Assembly (NCBI RefSeq): GCF_019203185.1
Contig: NZ_CP078093.1
Coordinates: 2,329,058-2,393,057, forward strand
Direction of reading: 5' to 3'
Length of the DNA: 64,000 nucleotides
Source: Crassaminicella indica
Lineage (GTDB): Bacteria > Bacillota > Clostridia > Peptostreptococcales > Thermotaleaceae
Below the pieces are notes generated by a model. The model was not told the origin of the DNA. It saw only the letters and a list, made by a program, of their open reading frames with translations, and made no database searches. Positions 9,091 through 19,799 of this stretch are shown here, one piece after another (position 1 is the stretch's first letter; the number at the start of each line of letters is the position of its first letter). A program made the translations under genes and the position numbers.

Positions 9091-10257
9091 ATGTTTAAAA
9101 AATTCATAGCTAAATTTAAAAAGGATAATAAGAAGCCTACAAAAATCCAAGAGGAAAATATTCAAGTAAATGAGAAAGAAAATGTTATACAAGAGCATAT
9201 TGAAGAGACTAATGATATTGAATTTGAAAATGAAGAAACAAAAAATGAAGAAGAAAAGATAGAAGAGATTACTCAAGAGTTAGAGAAAAGAGAAGAAGAA
9301 CAAACTCAAAAGCAAGAACAAAAAGTAGAGAAAAAATTAAGCTTTTTTGCAAAGTTAAAGAAAGGGCTTACAAAAACACGAGAAGGAATAGCTGGAAAAA
9401 TAGATGAAGTACTAAAATCTTATAAAAAAGTTGATGAGGAATTATTTGAAGAGCTTGAAGAAATATTGATTACATCGGATGCAGGTGTTCATACGACAAT
9501 GGAAATTATTGATAAATTAAGAAGTATGGCAAAGGAGAGAAAGATTACAGAAGCACAGGATTTAAAAGAATTGTTAAAAGAGATTTTAGGAGAGCTATTG
9601 GATATGGATAAGTCACATGATTTAAATGTAGTACCATCTCCTGCAATAATTTTGATGGTAGGTGTAAATGGAGTTGGAAAGACTACTTCTATAGGAAAAA
9701 TTGCTCATCAGTTTAAATCTCAAGGAAAAAAAGTATTATTAGCAGCAGGTGATACATTTAGAGCAGCAGCTATTGATCAATTAGAGATTTGGGGAGATAG
9801 AGTAGGTGTGGATGTTATCAAGCATCAAGAGGGTGCAGATCCTGCAGCAGTAATATATGATGCTATTCAATCAGCAAAAGCTAGGAAAATAGATGTACTT
9901 ATTTGTGATACAGCAGGAAGACTTCACAATAAAAAGAATTTGATGAACGAATTAGGGAAAGTTGCAAAGGTTGTCGACAGAGAATATCCAGAAGCTAAAA
10001 AAGAAACTCTTTTAGTTTTAGATGCTACAACAGGACAAAATGCAATCCAACAAGCAAAGATTTTTAAAGAAGTTACCAATATAACTGGTGTCGTATTAAC
10101 GAAATTAGATGGAACTGCTAAAGGTGGTGTTGTTCTCGGTATTAGTTCAGAACTTGATATTCCTGTAAAATTGATTGGTGTAGGAGAGGGGATGGATGAT
10201 TTACAAAAATTTATCCCACAAGATTTTGTGAATGCATTATTTGAAGAAGAAAATTAA
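9091..10257 (+). CDS. ftsY: Signal recognition particle receptor FtsY
   Basis: GTPase that docks ribosome-SRP complexes at the membrane for co-translational insertion. The 388-residue protein has a highly charged Glu/Lys-rich N-terminal A domain (about 80 residues), then the NG domain with GVNGVGKTTS (G1), DTAGR (G3) and TKLDGTAKGG (G4 region). The start is the ATG at 9091 after GGAGGG at 9078-9083; the in-frame TTG at 9076 is part of the ribosome binding region. Its partner Ffh is encoded 0.5 kb downstream. Confidence 0.96.
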   Translation: MFKKFIAKFKKDNKKPTKIQEENIQVNEKENVIQEHIEETNDIEFENEETKNEEEKIEEITQELEKREEEQTQKQEQKVEKKLSFFAKLKKGLTKTREGIAGKIDEVLKSYKKVDEELFEELEEILITSDAGVHTTMEIIDKLRSMAKERKITEAQDLKELLKEILGELLDMDKSHDLNVVPSPAIILMVGVNGVGKTTSIGKIAHQFKSQGKKVLLAAGDTFRAAAIDQLEIWGDRVGVDVIKHQEGADPAAVIYDAIQSAKARKIDVLICDTAGRLHNKKNLMNELGKVAKVVDREYPEAKKETLLVLDATTGQNAIQQAKIFKEVTNITGVVLTKLDGTAKGGVVLGISSELDIPVKLIGVGEGMDDLQKFIPQDFVNALFEEEN

Positions 10258-10264
10258 AAAAATA

Positions 10265-10293
10265 TTGACAGCGTAGGAAATGTAGGTTAAAAT
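10265..10293 (+). promoter_or_regulatory. Sigma-A promoter for ylxM-ffh
   Basis: TTGACA at 10265-10270 and TAAAAT at 10288-10293 are separated by exactly 17 bases and lie just after the ftsY stop, 49 bases before ylxM. This suggests that ylxM, ffh and the downstream ribosomal genes have their own promoter. Confidence 0.7.
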
Positions 10294-10341
10294 ACATCTG
10301 TAAAGCGAAAAACCTTTACACTTTTGTTAGGAAGTGTTATA

Positions 10342-10704
10342 ATGTTTGAGAAGATAGTCCAAATGAGTCTTTTATATGATTTTTATGGACAGTTGCTTAC
10401 AAAGAAACAACAGCAAGTACTAGGGCTATATTATAATGATGATTTGTCATTAGGGGAAATTGCAGAACAGCTAGGAGTTAGTAGGCAAGCTGTATATGAT
10501 ACTATAAAGCGATCAGAAAAGCTGTTGTTTGAATATGAAAAAAAATTAAAGTTAGTGTATAAATTTTCCGTTACAAAAAAGCAAATAGAAGAAATTTTAA
10601 AAATTATAGAAAAGATTGAGCATAATAAATATGAAAAAGAACTTTTTGTATTAGAAGAGATCAAAAAGATACAGGATATTGCTTATGATATATTAGAAAA
10701 ATAG
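10342..10704 (+). CDS. ylxM: YlxM-type helix-turn-helix protein
   Basis: A 120-residue protein with a sigma-4-like helix-turn-helix (LSLGEIAEQLGVSRQAVYDTI), matching the YlxM/p13 family that is nearly always encoded directly upstream of ffh. In streptococci the homologue assists SRP function (family knowledge); whether this protein binds RNA or DNA cannot be seen here. The ATG at 10342 is preferred over a TTG at 10324 because AGGAAG at 10329-10334 precedes it. It is followed by ffh after 19 bases. Confidence 0.9.
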   Translation: MFEKIVQMSLLYDFYGQLLTKKQQQVLGLYYNDDLSLGEIAEQLGVSRQAVYDTIKRSEKLLFEYEKKLKLVYKFSVTKKQIEEILKIIEKIEHNKYEKELFVLEEIKKIQDIAYDILEK

Positions 10705-10723
10705 CCCCTTAGGAGGTGGCGAG

Positions 10724-12070
10724 ATGGTTTTTGAAGGATTAGCAGATAAGCTTCAAGGTGCTTTAAAAAAATTAAAAAGCAAGGGTAAGCTAACTGAAAA
10801 AGATGTAAAAGAAGCTATGAGAGAAGTAAAGCTTGCGTTGCTTGAAGCAGATGTTAACTTTAAAGTTGTAAAAGATTTTATTAATAAAGTAAAAGAAAGA
10901 GCTATTGGCATAGAAGTTATGGAAAGCTTAACTCCGGGTCAGCAGGTAATTAAAATTGTTAATGAAGAGCTGACAGCTTTGATGGGAACAACACAAAGCA
11001 AGTTGTCTTTTTCATCTAAACCTCCCACGGTGTATATGTTAGTAGGATTACAGGGAGCTGGTAAGACTACAACAAGTGGTAAATTAGGTGGAAACTTAAA
11101 AAAAATGGGTAAAAGACCTTTATTGGTTGCTGGAGATATTTACAGACCAGCAGCTATTAAGCAATTACAAGTTGTAGGAAGCCAATTAGATGTTCCTGTA
11201 TTTTCTATGGGAGATAAAGTGAGTCCTGTTAATATTGCAAAAGCAGGGGTAGAACATGCAAAGCAGCATGGAAATGATGTAGTCATTATTGATACGGCAG
11301 GTAGACTTCACATAGATGAAAACTTGATGGATGAACTAGAAGATATTAAAAAAGAAGTAAAACCTCAAGAAATACTATTAGTCGTAGATGCGATGACAGG
11401 TCAAGATGCTGTCAATGTTGCAGAAAGTTTTAATGAAAAGTTAGGCATTGATGGTGTTATACTAACAAAGTTAGATGGAGATACAAGAGGTGGAGCTGCT
11501 TTATCTGTACGTGCTGTAACCCAAAAGCCTATAAAATTTGTTGGTATGGGTGAAAAGCTAACAGACCTAGAGCCTTTTTATCCAGATAGAATGGCTTCTA
11601 GAATATTAGGGATGGGTGATGTTTTAAGTTTAATAGAAAAGGCCCAAGCTAATTTTGATGCTAAAAAAGCAAAGGAATTAGAGAAAAAAATAAGAAGCCA
11701 GGAGTTTTCTTTTGAAGACTTTTTAGAGCAATTACAGCAAATGAAAAGTATGGGGTCTATGAGTCAACTTCTTGAAATGATTCCAGGCATGAACAGTAAG
11801 CAATTAAGAAATATGGAAATAGATGATAAAGAGCTGATTCATATAGAAGCAATGATTCAGTCCATGACAAAGGAGGAAAGAAGAAATCCTTCTATGATCA
11901 ATGGTAGTAGAAGAAAAAGAATTGCTAAGGGCAGTGGTATGCCTGTTAGTAAAGTGAACAGTCTTTTAAAGCAATTTGCTCAAACAAAGAAGATGATGAA
12001 GCAATTTGCAGATATGGGAAAAAGTATGAAAAAGGGTGGAAAAATAAGATTTCCATTCTTTGGAAGATAA
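10724..12070 (+). CDS. ffh: Signal recognition particle protein Ffh
   Basis: GTPase component of SRP that binds signal sequences emerging from the ribosome together with SRP RNA. The 448-residue protein shows the NG domain with [10 protein letters not shown] (G1), DTAGRLH (G3) and [11 protein letters not shown], then a Met-rich M domain ([20 protein letters not shown]) with [15 protein letters not shown] at the RNA-binding end. AGGAGGTGG precedes the ATG. SRP RNA itself was not found in the window. Confidence 0.97.
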   Translation: MVFEGLADKLQGALKKLKSKGKLTEKDVKEAMREVKLALLEADVNFKVVKDFINKVKERAIGIEVMESLTPGQQVIKIVNEELTALMGTTQSKLSFSSKPPTVYMLVGLQGAGKTTTSGKLGGNLKKMGKRPLLVAGDIYRPAAIKQLQVVGSQLDVPVFSMGDKVSPVNIAKAGVEHAKQHGNDVVIIDTAGRLHIDENLMDELEDIKKEVKPQEILLVVDAMTGQDAVNVAESFNEKLGIDGVILTKLDGDTRGGAALSVRAVTQKPIKFVGMGEKLTDLEPFYPDRMASRILGMGDVLSLIEKAQANFDAKKAKELEKKIRSQEFSFEDFLEQLQQMKSMGSMSQLLEMIPGMNSKQLRNMEIDDKELIHIEAMIQSMTKEERRNPSMINGSRRKRIAKGSGMPVSKVNSLLKQFAQTKKMMKQFADMGKSMKKGGKIRFPFFGR

Positions 12071-12102
12071 ATAGGAATTGTATTTTAAAGGAGGTGAATA
12101 AA

Positions 12103-12372
12103 ATGGCAGTAAAAATTAGATTAAAAAGAATGGGAGCTAAAAAGAAGCCTTTCTATAGACTTGTAGTTGCAGATTCTCGTTCACCTAGAGATGGTAGATT
12201 TATTGAAGAATTAGGATACTACAATCCAGTTGTTGAGCCTGTTGAGGTGAAAATTGATGATGAAAAAGCTATAAAATGGCTTAAAAATGGTGCTCAGCCA
12301 ACTGATACTGTAAGAGATTTATTTAAAAAATATGGTGTTATAGAAAAGTTTGAGCAGTCAAAGAAAGCTTAG
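12103..12372 (+). CDS. rpsP: 30S ribosomal protein S16
   Basis: Small-subunit assembly protein of 89 residues beginning [19 protein letters not shown], the highly conserved S16 N-terminus. The ATG at 12103 sits after AAGGAGGTG at 12088-12096; a GTG at 12094 belongs to that site. It heads the conserved rpsP-khpA-rimM-trmD string after ffh. Confidence 0.97.
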   Translation: MAVKIRLKRMGAKKKPFYRLVVADSRSPRDGRFIEELGYYNPVVEPVEVKIDDEKAIKWLKNGAQPTDTVRDLFKKYGVIEKFEQSKKA

Positions 12373-12397
12373 TTTGTGCTTTCAGGGGGTGTAAAAA

Positions 12398-12628
12398 ATG
12401 GGTGAATTAGTAAAAACAATAGCTAAAGCTTTAGTGGATAACCCAGATGAAGTTTTTGTTACTGAAATAGAAGGAAGACAATCACTAATTGTAGAATTAA
12501 AGGTTGCCCCAGAAGATATGGGTAAAGTTATTGGAAAACAAGGTAGAATAGCAAAAGCTATAAGAACTGTTGCAAAGGCTGCTGCAACAAAAGAAAATAA
12601 AAGAGTAGTTGTAGAGATTATTCAATAG
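12398..12628 (+). CDS. khpA: KH-domain RNA-binding protein KhpA
   Basis: A 76-residue single KH-domain protein with the GxxG loop in VIGKQGRIAKAIR. Homologues (YlqC/KhpA) pair with KhpB/Jag and bind many RNAs affecting cell shape and division (family knowledge). It lies 25 bases after rpsP, in the standard position before rimM and trmD, and is followed by a hairpin that may reduce read-through into rimM. Confidence 0.93.
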   Translation: MGELVKTIAKALVDNPDEVFVTEIEGRQSLIVELKVAPEDMGKVIGKQGRIAKAIRTVAKAAATKENKRVVVEIIQ

Positions 12629-12630
12629 TT

Positions 12631-12664
12631 TATAAAAGGATTAGGGATACCTAATCCTTTTATA
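12631..12664 (+). terminator. Hairpin between khpA and rimM
   Basis: A 14-bp perfect stem (12631-12644 with 12651-12664) encloses GGATAC. The 3' arm ends in CCTTTTATA, but no long T run follows, so this may be a partial terminator or an mRNA 3'-end stabiliser that sets different rpsP-khpA and rimM-trmD levels. Confidence 0.6.
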
Positions 12665-12710
12665 ATACATAATAATAATATAAAAACCTTTTATAAGGGT
12701 AGGTGTGAAT

Positions 12711-13223
12711 ATGCCAACATTGCTAAAAGTAGGACAAATTGTAAATGTACAGGGAATTCGCGGAGAACTAAGGGTTTATCCTCTAACAGATTATAAAGAA
12801 AGATTTGAGGAATTAGAATGGGTTTATATGGAAAATAATAGAGAAGATAAATTCTATATAGAAAAAGTTAGATACAAAAACAATTTAGTTATATTAAAAT
12901 TAAAGGGAATAGATGATAGAAATGAAGCTGAAAGGCTTAAAAATAAGTTTCTTACTATAGATAGAGAAAATGCAAGAGTTCTTCCAGAAGATACTTACTA
13001 TATTGTTGATTTAATTGGTCTAAAAGTTTTTACAGATAAAGAGAAATTCATTGGAAATGTTAAAAATGTTATTCAAAATGCAGGACAGGATTTATATGAA
13101 ATTGCAGATGCTGAAAATCCTAAAAAAACTATATTGATTCCAGCAGTAGGTGCTTTTATAAAGGAAGTTAGCATAGAAAAAGGGCATATTATTGTAACGC
13201 CCATTGAAGGACTGATAGAATGA
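12711..13223 (+). CDS. rimM: Ribosome maturation factor RimM
   Basis: Assembly factor for the 30S head that binds S19. The 170-residue protein has the N-terminal RimM motif [21 protein letters not shown] and a C-terminal PRC-barrel-like half (DLIGLKVF to IEGLIE). The ATG at 12711 is preferred over a GTG at 12705, which is part of the GGTAGGTG ribosome binding region. The stop overlaps the start of trmD by four bases (ATGA), so the two are translationally coupled. Confidence 0.95.
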   Translation: MPTLLKVGQIVNVQGIRGELRVYPLTDYKERFEELEWVYMENNREDKFYIEKVRYKNNLVILKLKGIDDRNEAERLKNKFLTIDRENARVLPEDTYYIVDLIGLKVFTDKEKFIGNVKNVIQNAGQDLYEIADAENPKKTILIPAVGAFIKEVSIEKGHIIVTPIEGLIE

Positions 13224-13969
13224 AAATAGATATTTTAACCCTTTTTCCAAATATGTTTAAGATTCCTTTGGGGGAAAGTATTATTGGAAGAGCTAGAGAA
13301 AAGGGAATTCTTAATATAAATGTGATAAATATTCGAGATTATAGTGAGAATAAGCATAAAAAAGTTGATGATTATCCATATGGTGGGGGTGCAGGTATGG
13401 TTATGCAGCCTCAGCCTATAGATACTGCATTAGAAGCAATCGATGCAAAGAACCATAAAATTATTTATATGTCTCCTAAAGGAAAAACATTTAATCAAGA
13501 AATGGCTAAGGAGCTTGCAAAAGAAGAAAGATTAATTTTTATATGTGGACACTATGAAGGGATTGATCAAAGAGTGATTGATCACTGGGTTACAGATGAA
13601 ATTTCTATTGGAGATTATGTACTTACAGGTGGAGAACTGCCTACTATGGTGGTAATCGATGCAGTTTCAAGACTTATTCCTGGTGTATTAGGACAGGAAG
13701 AATCTTTTATGGATGAATCATTTTATAATGGATTGTTAGAGTATCCACAGTATACCCGTCCGAGTGAATATAAAAATATGAAAGTTCCAGATATTTTGTT
13801 ATCAGGGAATCATAAAAAAATCGAAGAATGGAGAAAGCTACAAGCTCTAAAGATTACAAAGAAAAATAGACCTGATATGTTTGAAAAATATATAAATGGT
13901 AAAAATTTAAATAAAGAAGAAAAAAAGTTGATACAAAAATTATTAGAAGATAAAAGGTTGACTTTTTAA
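13220..13969 (+). CDS. trmD: tRNA (guanine-N1)-methyltransferase
   Basis: Methylates G37 next to the anticodon and so prevents +1 frameshifting. The 249-residue SPOUT-family protein begins [13 protein letters not shown] and has the knotted-fold motifs [17 protein letters not shown] and [11 protein letters not shown] that bind SAM. It overlaps rimM by four bases. The next element is the L21 leader, which marks a separate transcription unit. Confidence 0.96.
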   Translation: MKIDILTLFPNMFKIPLGESIIGRAREKGILNINVINIRDYSENKHKKVDDYPYGGGAGMVMQPQPIDTALEAIDAKNHKIIYMSPKGKTFNQEMAKELAKEERLIFICGHYEGIDQRVIDHWVTDEISIGDYVLTGGELPTMVVIDAVSRLIPGVLGQEESFMDESFYNGLLEYPQYTRPSEYKNMKVPDILLSGNHKKIEEWRKLQALKITKKNRPDMFEKYINGKNLNKEEKKLIQKLLEDKRLTF

Positions 13970-13994
13970 AATTATTATGATAACATATGTATCT

Positions 13995-14065
13995 GTAGGT
14001 AGCCGCACAAATCGGGTTGAAAACTTATGTTACCTAGCATTTGGCGAGTCTGGTTAGAGGAGGTG
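13995..14065 (+). ncRNA. Ribosomal protein L21 leader
   Basis: The stretch between trmD and rplU contains GTAGCCGCACAAATCGGGTT and ends just before the rplU ribosome binding site. This matches what I recall of the L21 leader RNA family found upstream of rplU in Firmicutes, which is thought to let L21 control its own operon. The exact ends are approximate; a covariance-model search would settle them. Confidence 0.75.
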
Positions 14066-14070
14066 TAATA

Positions 14071-14382
14071 ATGTACGCAATTATTGAAACAGGTGGAAAG
14101 CAATATAAAGTTCAAGAAGGAGATACTTTATTCGTTGAAAAATTAGAAGCGAATGAAGGAGAAACTGTTGAATTTGATAAGGTGTTAGCTGTATCAAAAG
14201 ATGGTAGCCTTTCTGTAGGAACACCAGTTGTAGATGGTGCAAAAGTTTCTGCAACTGTAGTAGAAAACGGTAAAGCTCCAAAAGTGATTGTATTTAAATA
14301 CAAAGCTAAAAAAGACTATAGAAGGAAGCAAGGACATCGTCAACCTTATACAAAGATCAAAATTGAAAAAATCAATGGATAA
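14071..14382 (+). CDS. rplU: 50S ribosomal protein L21
   Basis: Large-subunit protein of 103 residues beginning [18 protein letters not shown] and ending with [15 protein letters not shown]-type sequence (here [19 protein letters not shown]), both typical of L21. The ATG at 14071 follows AGAGGAGGTG; the in-frame TTG at 14041 is inside the leader RNA and is rejected. First gene of rplU-prp-rpmA. Confidence 0.97.
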   Translation: MYAIIETGGKQYKVQEGDTLFVEKLEANEGETVEFDKVLAVSKDGSLSVGTPVVDGAKVSATVVENGKAPKVIVFKYKAKKDYRRKQGHRQPYTKIKIEKING

Positions 14383-14395
14383 GGTTAGTAGATAA

Positions 14396-14728
14396 ATGAT
14401 AAAAATTTATATTTATCGAGATGAAAATAAAAATATAACATCTTATTCAGTAAAAGGACATGCAAATGCAGCTAAATATGGTGAAGATATTGTTTGTGCA
14501 AGTATTAGTATACTAGCACAAACGACGATTCTTGCATTACATGAATTACTTTCTATAGATGTTATATATGAAATGAAAGACGGATGGTTATACTGCAAAT
14601 TACCAGAAGGTCTTTCAAATGATATTAGAGAAAAAGCTAATTTAATTATGAATACAATGATCATAGGGATCAAGGGAACTCAAGAAATGTATAGTGAGTT
14701 TATAGAGTTTCATGATGAGGAGGTGTAA
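14396..14728 (+). CDS. prp: Ribosomal-processing cysteine protease Prp
   Basis: Protease that removes the short N-terminal extension of L27 in Firmicutes and relatives. The 110-residue protein has the two expected active-site residues, His22 in VKGHANAA and Cys34 in DIVCASIS. It lies between rplU and rpmA, its fixed position, and the L27 encoded next carries the matching cleavage sequence, so the pair makes functional sense. Known by family rather than shown here. Confidence 0.94.
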   Translation: MIKIYIYRDENKNITSYSVKGHANAAKYGEDIVCASISILAQTTILALHELLSIDVIYEMKDGWLYCKLPEGLSNDIREKANLIMNTMIIGIKGTQEMYSEFIEFHDEEV

Positions 14729-14731
14729 CTA

Positions 14732-15031
14732 ATGTTATTCAATATAAACCTTCAATTATTCGCTAGTAAAAAAGGAGTAGGTAGCTCCAAGAACGGTAGA
14801 GATAGTGAAGCGAAAAGATTAGGAGTAAAGCGTGCAGATGGACAATTCGTTAGCTGTGGAAGCATTCTTGTACGTCAAAGAGGAACAAAAATCCATCCTG
14901 GTAATAACGTAGGAAAAGGTGGAGATGATACACTTTTTGCTAAGGTAGATGGAGTTGTAAAGTTCGAAAGAAAAGGAAAAAACAAAAAGCAAGTTAGTGT
15001 ATATCCAAGAGAAGCAGTTGCAGCAAAATAG
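14732..15031 (+). CDS. rpmA: 50S ribosomal protein L27 with Prp-cleaved leader
   Basis: L27 reaches into the peptidyl transferase centre with its N-terminus. The 99-residue precursor starts [11 protein letters not shown] followed by [14 protein letters not shown]; the LQLFA segment matches the extension removed by Prp, leaving Ser12 as the probable mature N-terminus. GAGGAGGTG precedes the ATG. A strong terminator follows. Confidence 0.97.
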   Translation: MLFNINLQLFASKKGVGSSKNGRDSEAKRLGVKRADGQFVSCGSILVRQRGTKIHPGNNVGKGGDDTLFAKVDGVVKFERKGKNKKQVSVYPREAVAAK

Positions 15032-15034
15032 TTA

Positions 15035-15064
15035 AAAACCCATGCTATAGAGCATGGGTTTTAT
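15035..15064 (+). terminator. Terminator after rpmA
   Basis: A 12-bp perfect stem (15035-15046 with 15051-15062) with loop ATAG and T residues at its 3' end, four bases after the rpmA stop. It ends the rplU-prp-rpmA unit. Confidence 0.88.
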
Positions 15065-15117
15065 ACTACATAAATAAATACAAATTTGTAAATAATAAAA
15101 TAATTAAGAATGAATAG

Positions 15118-16413
<1,296 letters not shown>

Positions 16414-16432
16414 AATAGAAAGTAGGGTTTTC

Positions 16433-16741
16433 ATGAAAAAAGTAGATACATTAACAGGTAAACAAAGAAGTTTTTTAAAGGGCTTAGCAAATGGTATGAA
16501 GCCAATTGCTCAAATTGGGAAAAGTGGCATTACAGAAAATTTTATAAAGCAAATAGATGATGCCCTTGAAGCAAGAGAATTAATAAAGGTGAATATCCTT
16601 GAAAATAGCCTTTTAGATACAAAGGAGACAGCAAATAAAGTAGCAAAAATGACAGAAGCTCATTTTATTCAAGCTATTGGGAATAAATTTGTTATTTACA
16701 GACAGTCTAAGAAAAATCCCAAAATAGAATTCCCTAGATAA
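16433..16741 (+). CDS. yhbY: CRM-domain RNA-binding protein YhbY/YqeI
   Basis: A 102-residue single CRM-domain protein that associates with pre-50S particles in homologues. Visible features are LTGKQRSFLKGLANGMKPIAQ and the GxxG-like loop IGKSGIT. The ATG at 16433 is chosen because the longer reading frame would overlap obg and AGTAGGG precedes this ATG. It precedes nadD and yqeK as in Bacillus (yqeI-nadD-yqeK). Confidence 0.92.
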   Translation: MKKVDTLTGKQRSFLKGLANGMKPIAQIGKSGITENFIKQIDDALEARELIKVNILENSLLDTKETANKVAKMTEAHFIQAIGNKFVIYRQSKKNPKIEFPR

Positions 16742-16765
16742 AAATCGAGTATATACTCGATTTTT
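16740..16765. terminator. Terminator after yhbY
   Basis: A perfect 26-base palindrome, AAAAATCGAGTAT with its complement, begins at the yhbY stop codon and ends in five T. It can act on both strands and closes the obg-yhbY unit. Confidence 0.85.
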
Positions 16766-16796
16766 ATCTGTTCTTATAGAATATAAAAACTTGTCA

Positions 16797-16824
16797 TTGC
16801 CAAAATTTGATAATCATATATAAT
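16797..16824 (+). promoter_or_regulatory. Promoter for nadD-yqeK-LCP-rsfS
   Basis: TTGCCA at 16797-16802 and TATAAT at 16819-16824 are 16 bases apart, directly downstream of the yhbY terminator and 57 bases before nadD. It is the only good promoter seen ahead of this gene group. Confidence 0.6.
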
Positions 16825-16881
16825 AGAGTTACGAAAGCTATATTCAATAATATTAGATGAGACATTTTGGAGGAGTATAAT

Positions 16882-17532
16882 ATGTCGACGACCAGGAACA
16901 CAAATCAATCAAAGAAGGATTATAAAAGAATAGGCATTATGGGAGGGACTTTTGACCCAATACATTATGGACACTTAGTGATTGCAGAGCAAATACGATG
17001 TGAGTATAAGCTTGAAAAAGTAGTTTTTATACCTGCAGGAACACCACCACATAAGTCAAATTTATGTGTTACAGATAGTAAGCATAGATATTTTATGACT
17101 CTTTTAGCAACTATTACCAATCCATATTTTGAACTATCTAAAATTGAGATAGAGAATGAAGAGATTTCATATACTATTCATACAATTGAAAAGCTAAAAA
17201 AAATATATCGTAAAGATACAGAAATTTATTTTATTACAGGTGCAGATGCAATCTGTGAATTAGACACATGGAAAAATGTAAATAAACTTACACAGCTGTG
17301 CAAGTTTATTGCTGCTACAAGACCTGGTCTTGAAGCTTCTCAAGTGGATGCTAAAATTAGGGAATTAAAAGAAAAGTATGATGCGTTTATTGAAAAAATT
17401 GATTTACCAGCTTTAGCCATATCTTCAACAGATATAAGAAATAGGATTAGAGAAGGACAGTCTATAAAATATTTACTACCTGAGCCTGTAGAATATTATA
17501 TATATAAAAACAACCTATACAAAGAGGTGTAA
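16882..17532 (+). CDS. nadD: Nicotinate-nucleotide adenylyltransferase
   Basis: Adenylates nicotinate mononucleotide in NAD synthesis. The 216-residue protein has the nucleotidyltransferase signature [11 protein letters not shown] at 21-31 and [10 protein letters not shown] near the C-terminus. The ATG at 16882 follows GGAGGAG. The N-terminus carries a polar extension of about 15 residues before the catalytic fold, slightly longer than usual. Followed by yqeK after three bases. Confidence 0.95.
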   Translation: MSTTRNTNQSKKDYKRIGIMGGTFDPIHYGHLVIAEQIRCEYKLEKVVFIPAGTPPHKSNLCVTDSKHRYFMTLLATITNPYFELSKIEIENEEISYTIHTIEKLKKIYRKDTEIYFITGADAICELDTWKNVNKLTQLCKFIAATRPGLEASQVDAKIRELKEKYDAFIEKIDLPALAISSTDIRNRIREGQSIKYLLPEPVEYYIYKNNLYKEV

Positions 17533-17535
17533 AAA

Positions 17536-18120
17536 TTGCTACAAATTAATGAAATAAAGAAAATATTGAAAAGTAGATTAACAGAGAAAAGATATTTACA
17601 TTCTTTAGGTGTACAAAAGACAGCTGAAAATTTGGCGAAAATATATAATGGTTCTATTACGAAAGCAAGTATAGCAGGTCTTGTTCATGACTGTGCAAAA
17701 AATCTGAGTGCGGAACAATTATTGAATTATGCTGAGCGGTTTGGTATACTAGTTGATGGTGTTACTAAATTTCAACCTGGATTACTTCATGGAGCTGTTG
17801 GTGCTGAAATTGCAAAAAGAGAATTTAATATTGAAGATGATGAAATTCTTAATGCCATTAAATTTCATACAACGGGAAAAGAAAACATGACGCTCCTTGA
17901 TCAAATTATATATTTAGCAGATTATATTGAGCCAAATAGAAACTTTAATGGAGTAGAACTTTTACGGGAAGCAGCTTTACAAGATTTAAATAAAGCTACT
18001 TTAATGGCTTTTAATCATACTATAAAATATATAGTTTCTAAGGGAGAGTTATTGCATTTAAACACTATTTTTGCTAGAAATGATCTCCTATTACGAAGAG
18101 ATGAATTACGTCAGGAGTGA
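17536..18120 (+). CDS. yqeK: HD-domain hydrolase YqeK (probable Ap4A hydrolase)
   Basis: A 194-residue HD-domain protein with metal ligands His22 (YLHSLGV), His51-Asp52 (LVHDCAKN) and later His residues in LLHGAVGAE and IKFHTTG. Homologues hydrolyse diadenosine tetraphosphate symmetrically (family knowledge). It starts at TTG 17536 with GAGGTG at 17524-17529. It sits between nadD and a cell-wall gene, followed by rsfS, close to the Bacillus yqeI-nadD-yqeK-rsfS order. Confidence 0.92.
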   Translation: MLQINEIKKILKSRLTEKRYLHSLGVQKTAENLAKIYNGSITKASIAGLVHDCAKNLSAEQLLNYAERFGILVDGVTKFQPGLLHGAVGAEIAKREFNIEDDEILNAIKFHTTGKENMTLLDQIIYLADYIEPNRNFNGVELLREAALQDLNKATLMAFNHTIKYIVSKGELLHLNTIFARNDLLLRRDELRQE

Positions 18121-18124
18121 GAAT

Positions 18125-19363
18125 ATGAAAAAATTCTTGAAAGTGTTAGTCATTGCATTTATTTGCTTTACTGTAGTTATGTGTACAGGGACTTATATTT
18201 TTATGAGTAGTATGACAGTTAAAGGACAGGGATATAGTGGAGAAAAAATAGTAAGTGAAGATGGTACGCCTGAAAAAGAAGAACGTGTAAATGTTTTAAT
18301 AGTAGGTGTAGATGCAAAGGATATCGAAAGCAGTAAGCATGCTAGAACAGATACGATGATGCTTGCAACATTTGATCCAAACACAAAAAAAGTAGACATC
18401 ATTTCTATTCCTAGAGATACAAGAGTTGTTATAAGAGGTCGTAGACAAAAAGAAAAAATTAATCATGCTCATGCATATGGTGGTATGGATCTAGCTATGA
18501 AGGCAGTAAAGGACTTTTTAGGTGTACCCGTTCACTATTATATTGAAGTAAATTATGCTGCTGTAGGGAAAATTGTAGACGATGTAGGTGGCGTAGAGGT
18601 TTATGTGCCACAGGATATGAAGTATTATGATCCAAAGGCTGATCCACCTCTAAAAATTAATTTAAAAAAAGGAAGACAAGTATTAGATAGTAATAAAGCA
18701 ATGCAGTTTTTAAGATTTAGAAAGGGATATAAAAATCAAGATTTAGGTAGAATTAATGCCCAACATGATTTTTTAATGGCATTAGCGGATAAATTGTTAT
18801 CTCCTAGAATCATTACAAAATTACCAAATCTATTGAGAACCTTTAAAGCTTATGTAGATACAAATATGCCTATTACAACGATGAGTTCTTATGCATTTAA
18901 AGCTAGGGATATAAAGATGGAAGATATTAATATGATAACAATACCTGGAGAACCAAAATTGATAAACGGATTATGGTATTATATTCCTGATATGAATGGA
19001 GTAAAAACAATTGTAGATCAAATTTTTAGGGGAAAGGATGCACAAGATCAAAATATAGATGCTCATGAGAATAAAGAGTATACGAAAGATAAAGTTACAG
19101 TAGAAGTTTTAAATGGATCAAATATAAATGGAATTGCTACAAAAACAGCTAATATGCTAAAAGAAAAGGGATATAAAGTTGTAAATATAGGTAATGTAGC
19201 AGGTATAAAATATGGACAAACTCATATCTATAATAGAAATAATAAAGATAGTGATGCAAAAAATATTGCAGAGCTATTAAATATTAAGGAAATAGAAAAG
19301 GGTATAAATACAGATACAAAAGCTGATATTACAATTATTATTGGAAATGATATGAAAAAATAA
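18125..19363 (+). CDS. LytR-CpsA-Psr family cell-wall ligase
   Basis: A 412-residue membrane-anchored protein with one N-terminal hydrophobic helix (about residues 7-30). An extracellular LCP domain contains ARTDTMMLATFDP, SIPRDTRVVI and QFLRFRKGY, and a C-terminal LytR_C-type domain (from about residue 330) starts VTVEVLNGSNINGIA. LCP enzymes attach polyprenyl-linked glycopolymers to peptidoglycan (family knowledge); the polymer here is unknown. The ATG at 18125 follows CAGGAGTGAG at the yqeK stop. Its insertion between yqeK and rsfS is common in Clostridia. Confidence 0.92.
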   Translation: MKKFLKVLVIAFICFTVVMCTGTYIFMSSMTVKGQGYSGEKIVSEDGTPEKEERVNVLIVGVDAKDIESSKHARTDTMMLATFDPNTKKVDIISIPRDTRVVIRGRRQKEKINHAHAYGGMDLAMKAVKDFLGVPVHYYIEVNYAAVGKIVDDVGGVEVYVPQDMKYYDPKADPPLKINLKKGRQVLDSNKAMQFLRFRKGYKNQDLGRINAQHDFLMALADKLLSPRIITKLPNLLRTFKAYVDTNMPITTMSSYAFKARDIKMEDINMITIPGEPKLINGLWYYIPDMNGVKTIVDQIFRGKDAQDQNIDAHENKEYTKDKVTVEVLNGSNINGIATKTANMLKEKGYKVVNIGNVAGIKYGQTHIYNRNNKDSDAKNIAELLNIKEIEKGINTDTKADITIIIGNDMKK

Positions 19364-19405
19364 AACAGCAATTTCCTTGTAATATAAGATTTTAGGAGGT
19401 TATAT

Positions 19406-19759
19406 ATGATCGAAACATCAAAAAAAATTGCTTTTGAGATTGCAAAGAGTATAGACAATAAAAAAGGACAAGATATTGAGATATTAGATATTAGGAATAT
19501 CTCAAGCTTTACAGATTATTTTGTAATAGCTCATGGAACATCAACCCGTCAGGTAAAGGCTATTGCTGATGAAATTGAAGATAAAATGAAAGAAAATGGA
19601 GTTATATTAGACCATAAAGAAGGTTATGCTAGTGGTAGATGGATTTTGTTAGATTATATAAATGTAGTAGTACATCTTTTCATTGAAGAAGAAAGAAGCT
19701 TTTATAATATAGAAAGAGTATGGAAAGATGCATTGCATGTAAATGTTGACAATCTGTAA
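19406..19759 (+). CDS. rsfS: Ribosomal silencing factor RsfS
   Basis: Binds L14 and blocks subunit joining when nutrients are scarce. The 117-residue protein shows ISSFTDYFVIAHGTSTRQVKAIAD and HKEGYASGRWILLDY, hallmarks of the Iojap/RsfS family. TAGGAGG precedes the ATG. The promoter of the downstream leuS leader lies inside its last codons. Confidence 0.95.
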   Translation: MIETSKKIAFEIAKSIDNKKGQDIEILDIRNISSFTDYFVIAHGTSTRQVKAIADEIEDKMKENGVILDHKEGYASGRWILLDYINVVVHLFIEEERSFYNIERVWKDALHVNVDNL

Positions 19760-19774
19760 AAAAGCCATTATAAT
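19746..19774 (+). promoter_or_regulatory. Promoter for the leuS T-box leader
   Basis: TTGACA at 19746-19751 and TATAAT at 19769-19774 are exactly 17 bases apart. The -35 box lies inside the end of rsfS. Transcription would start about 19781, just before the T-box stem I. Confidence 0.82.
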
Positions 19775-19799
19775 AGTTATAAAATTCTAAGACCTATTA

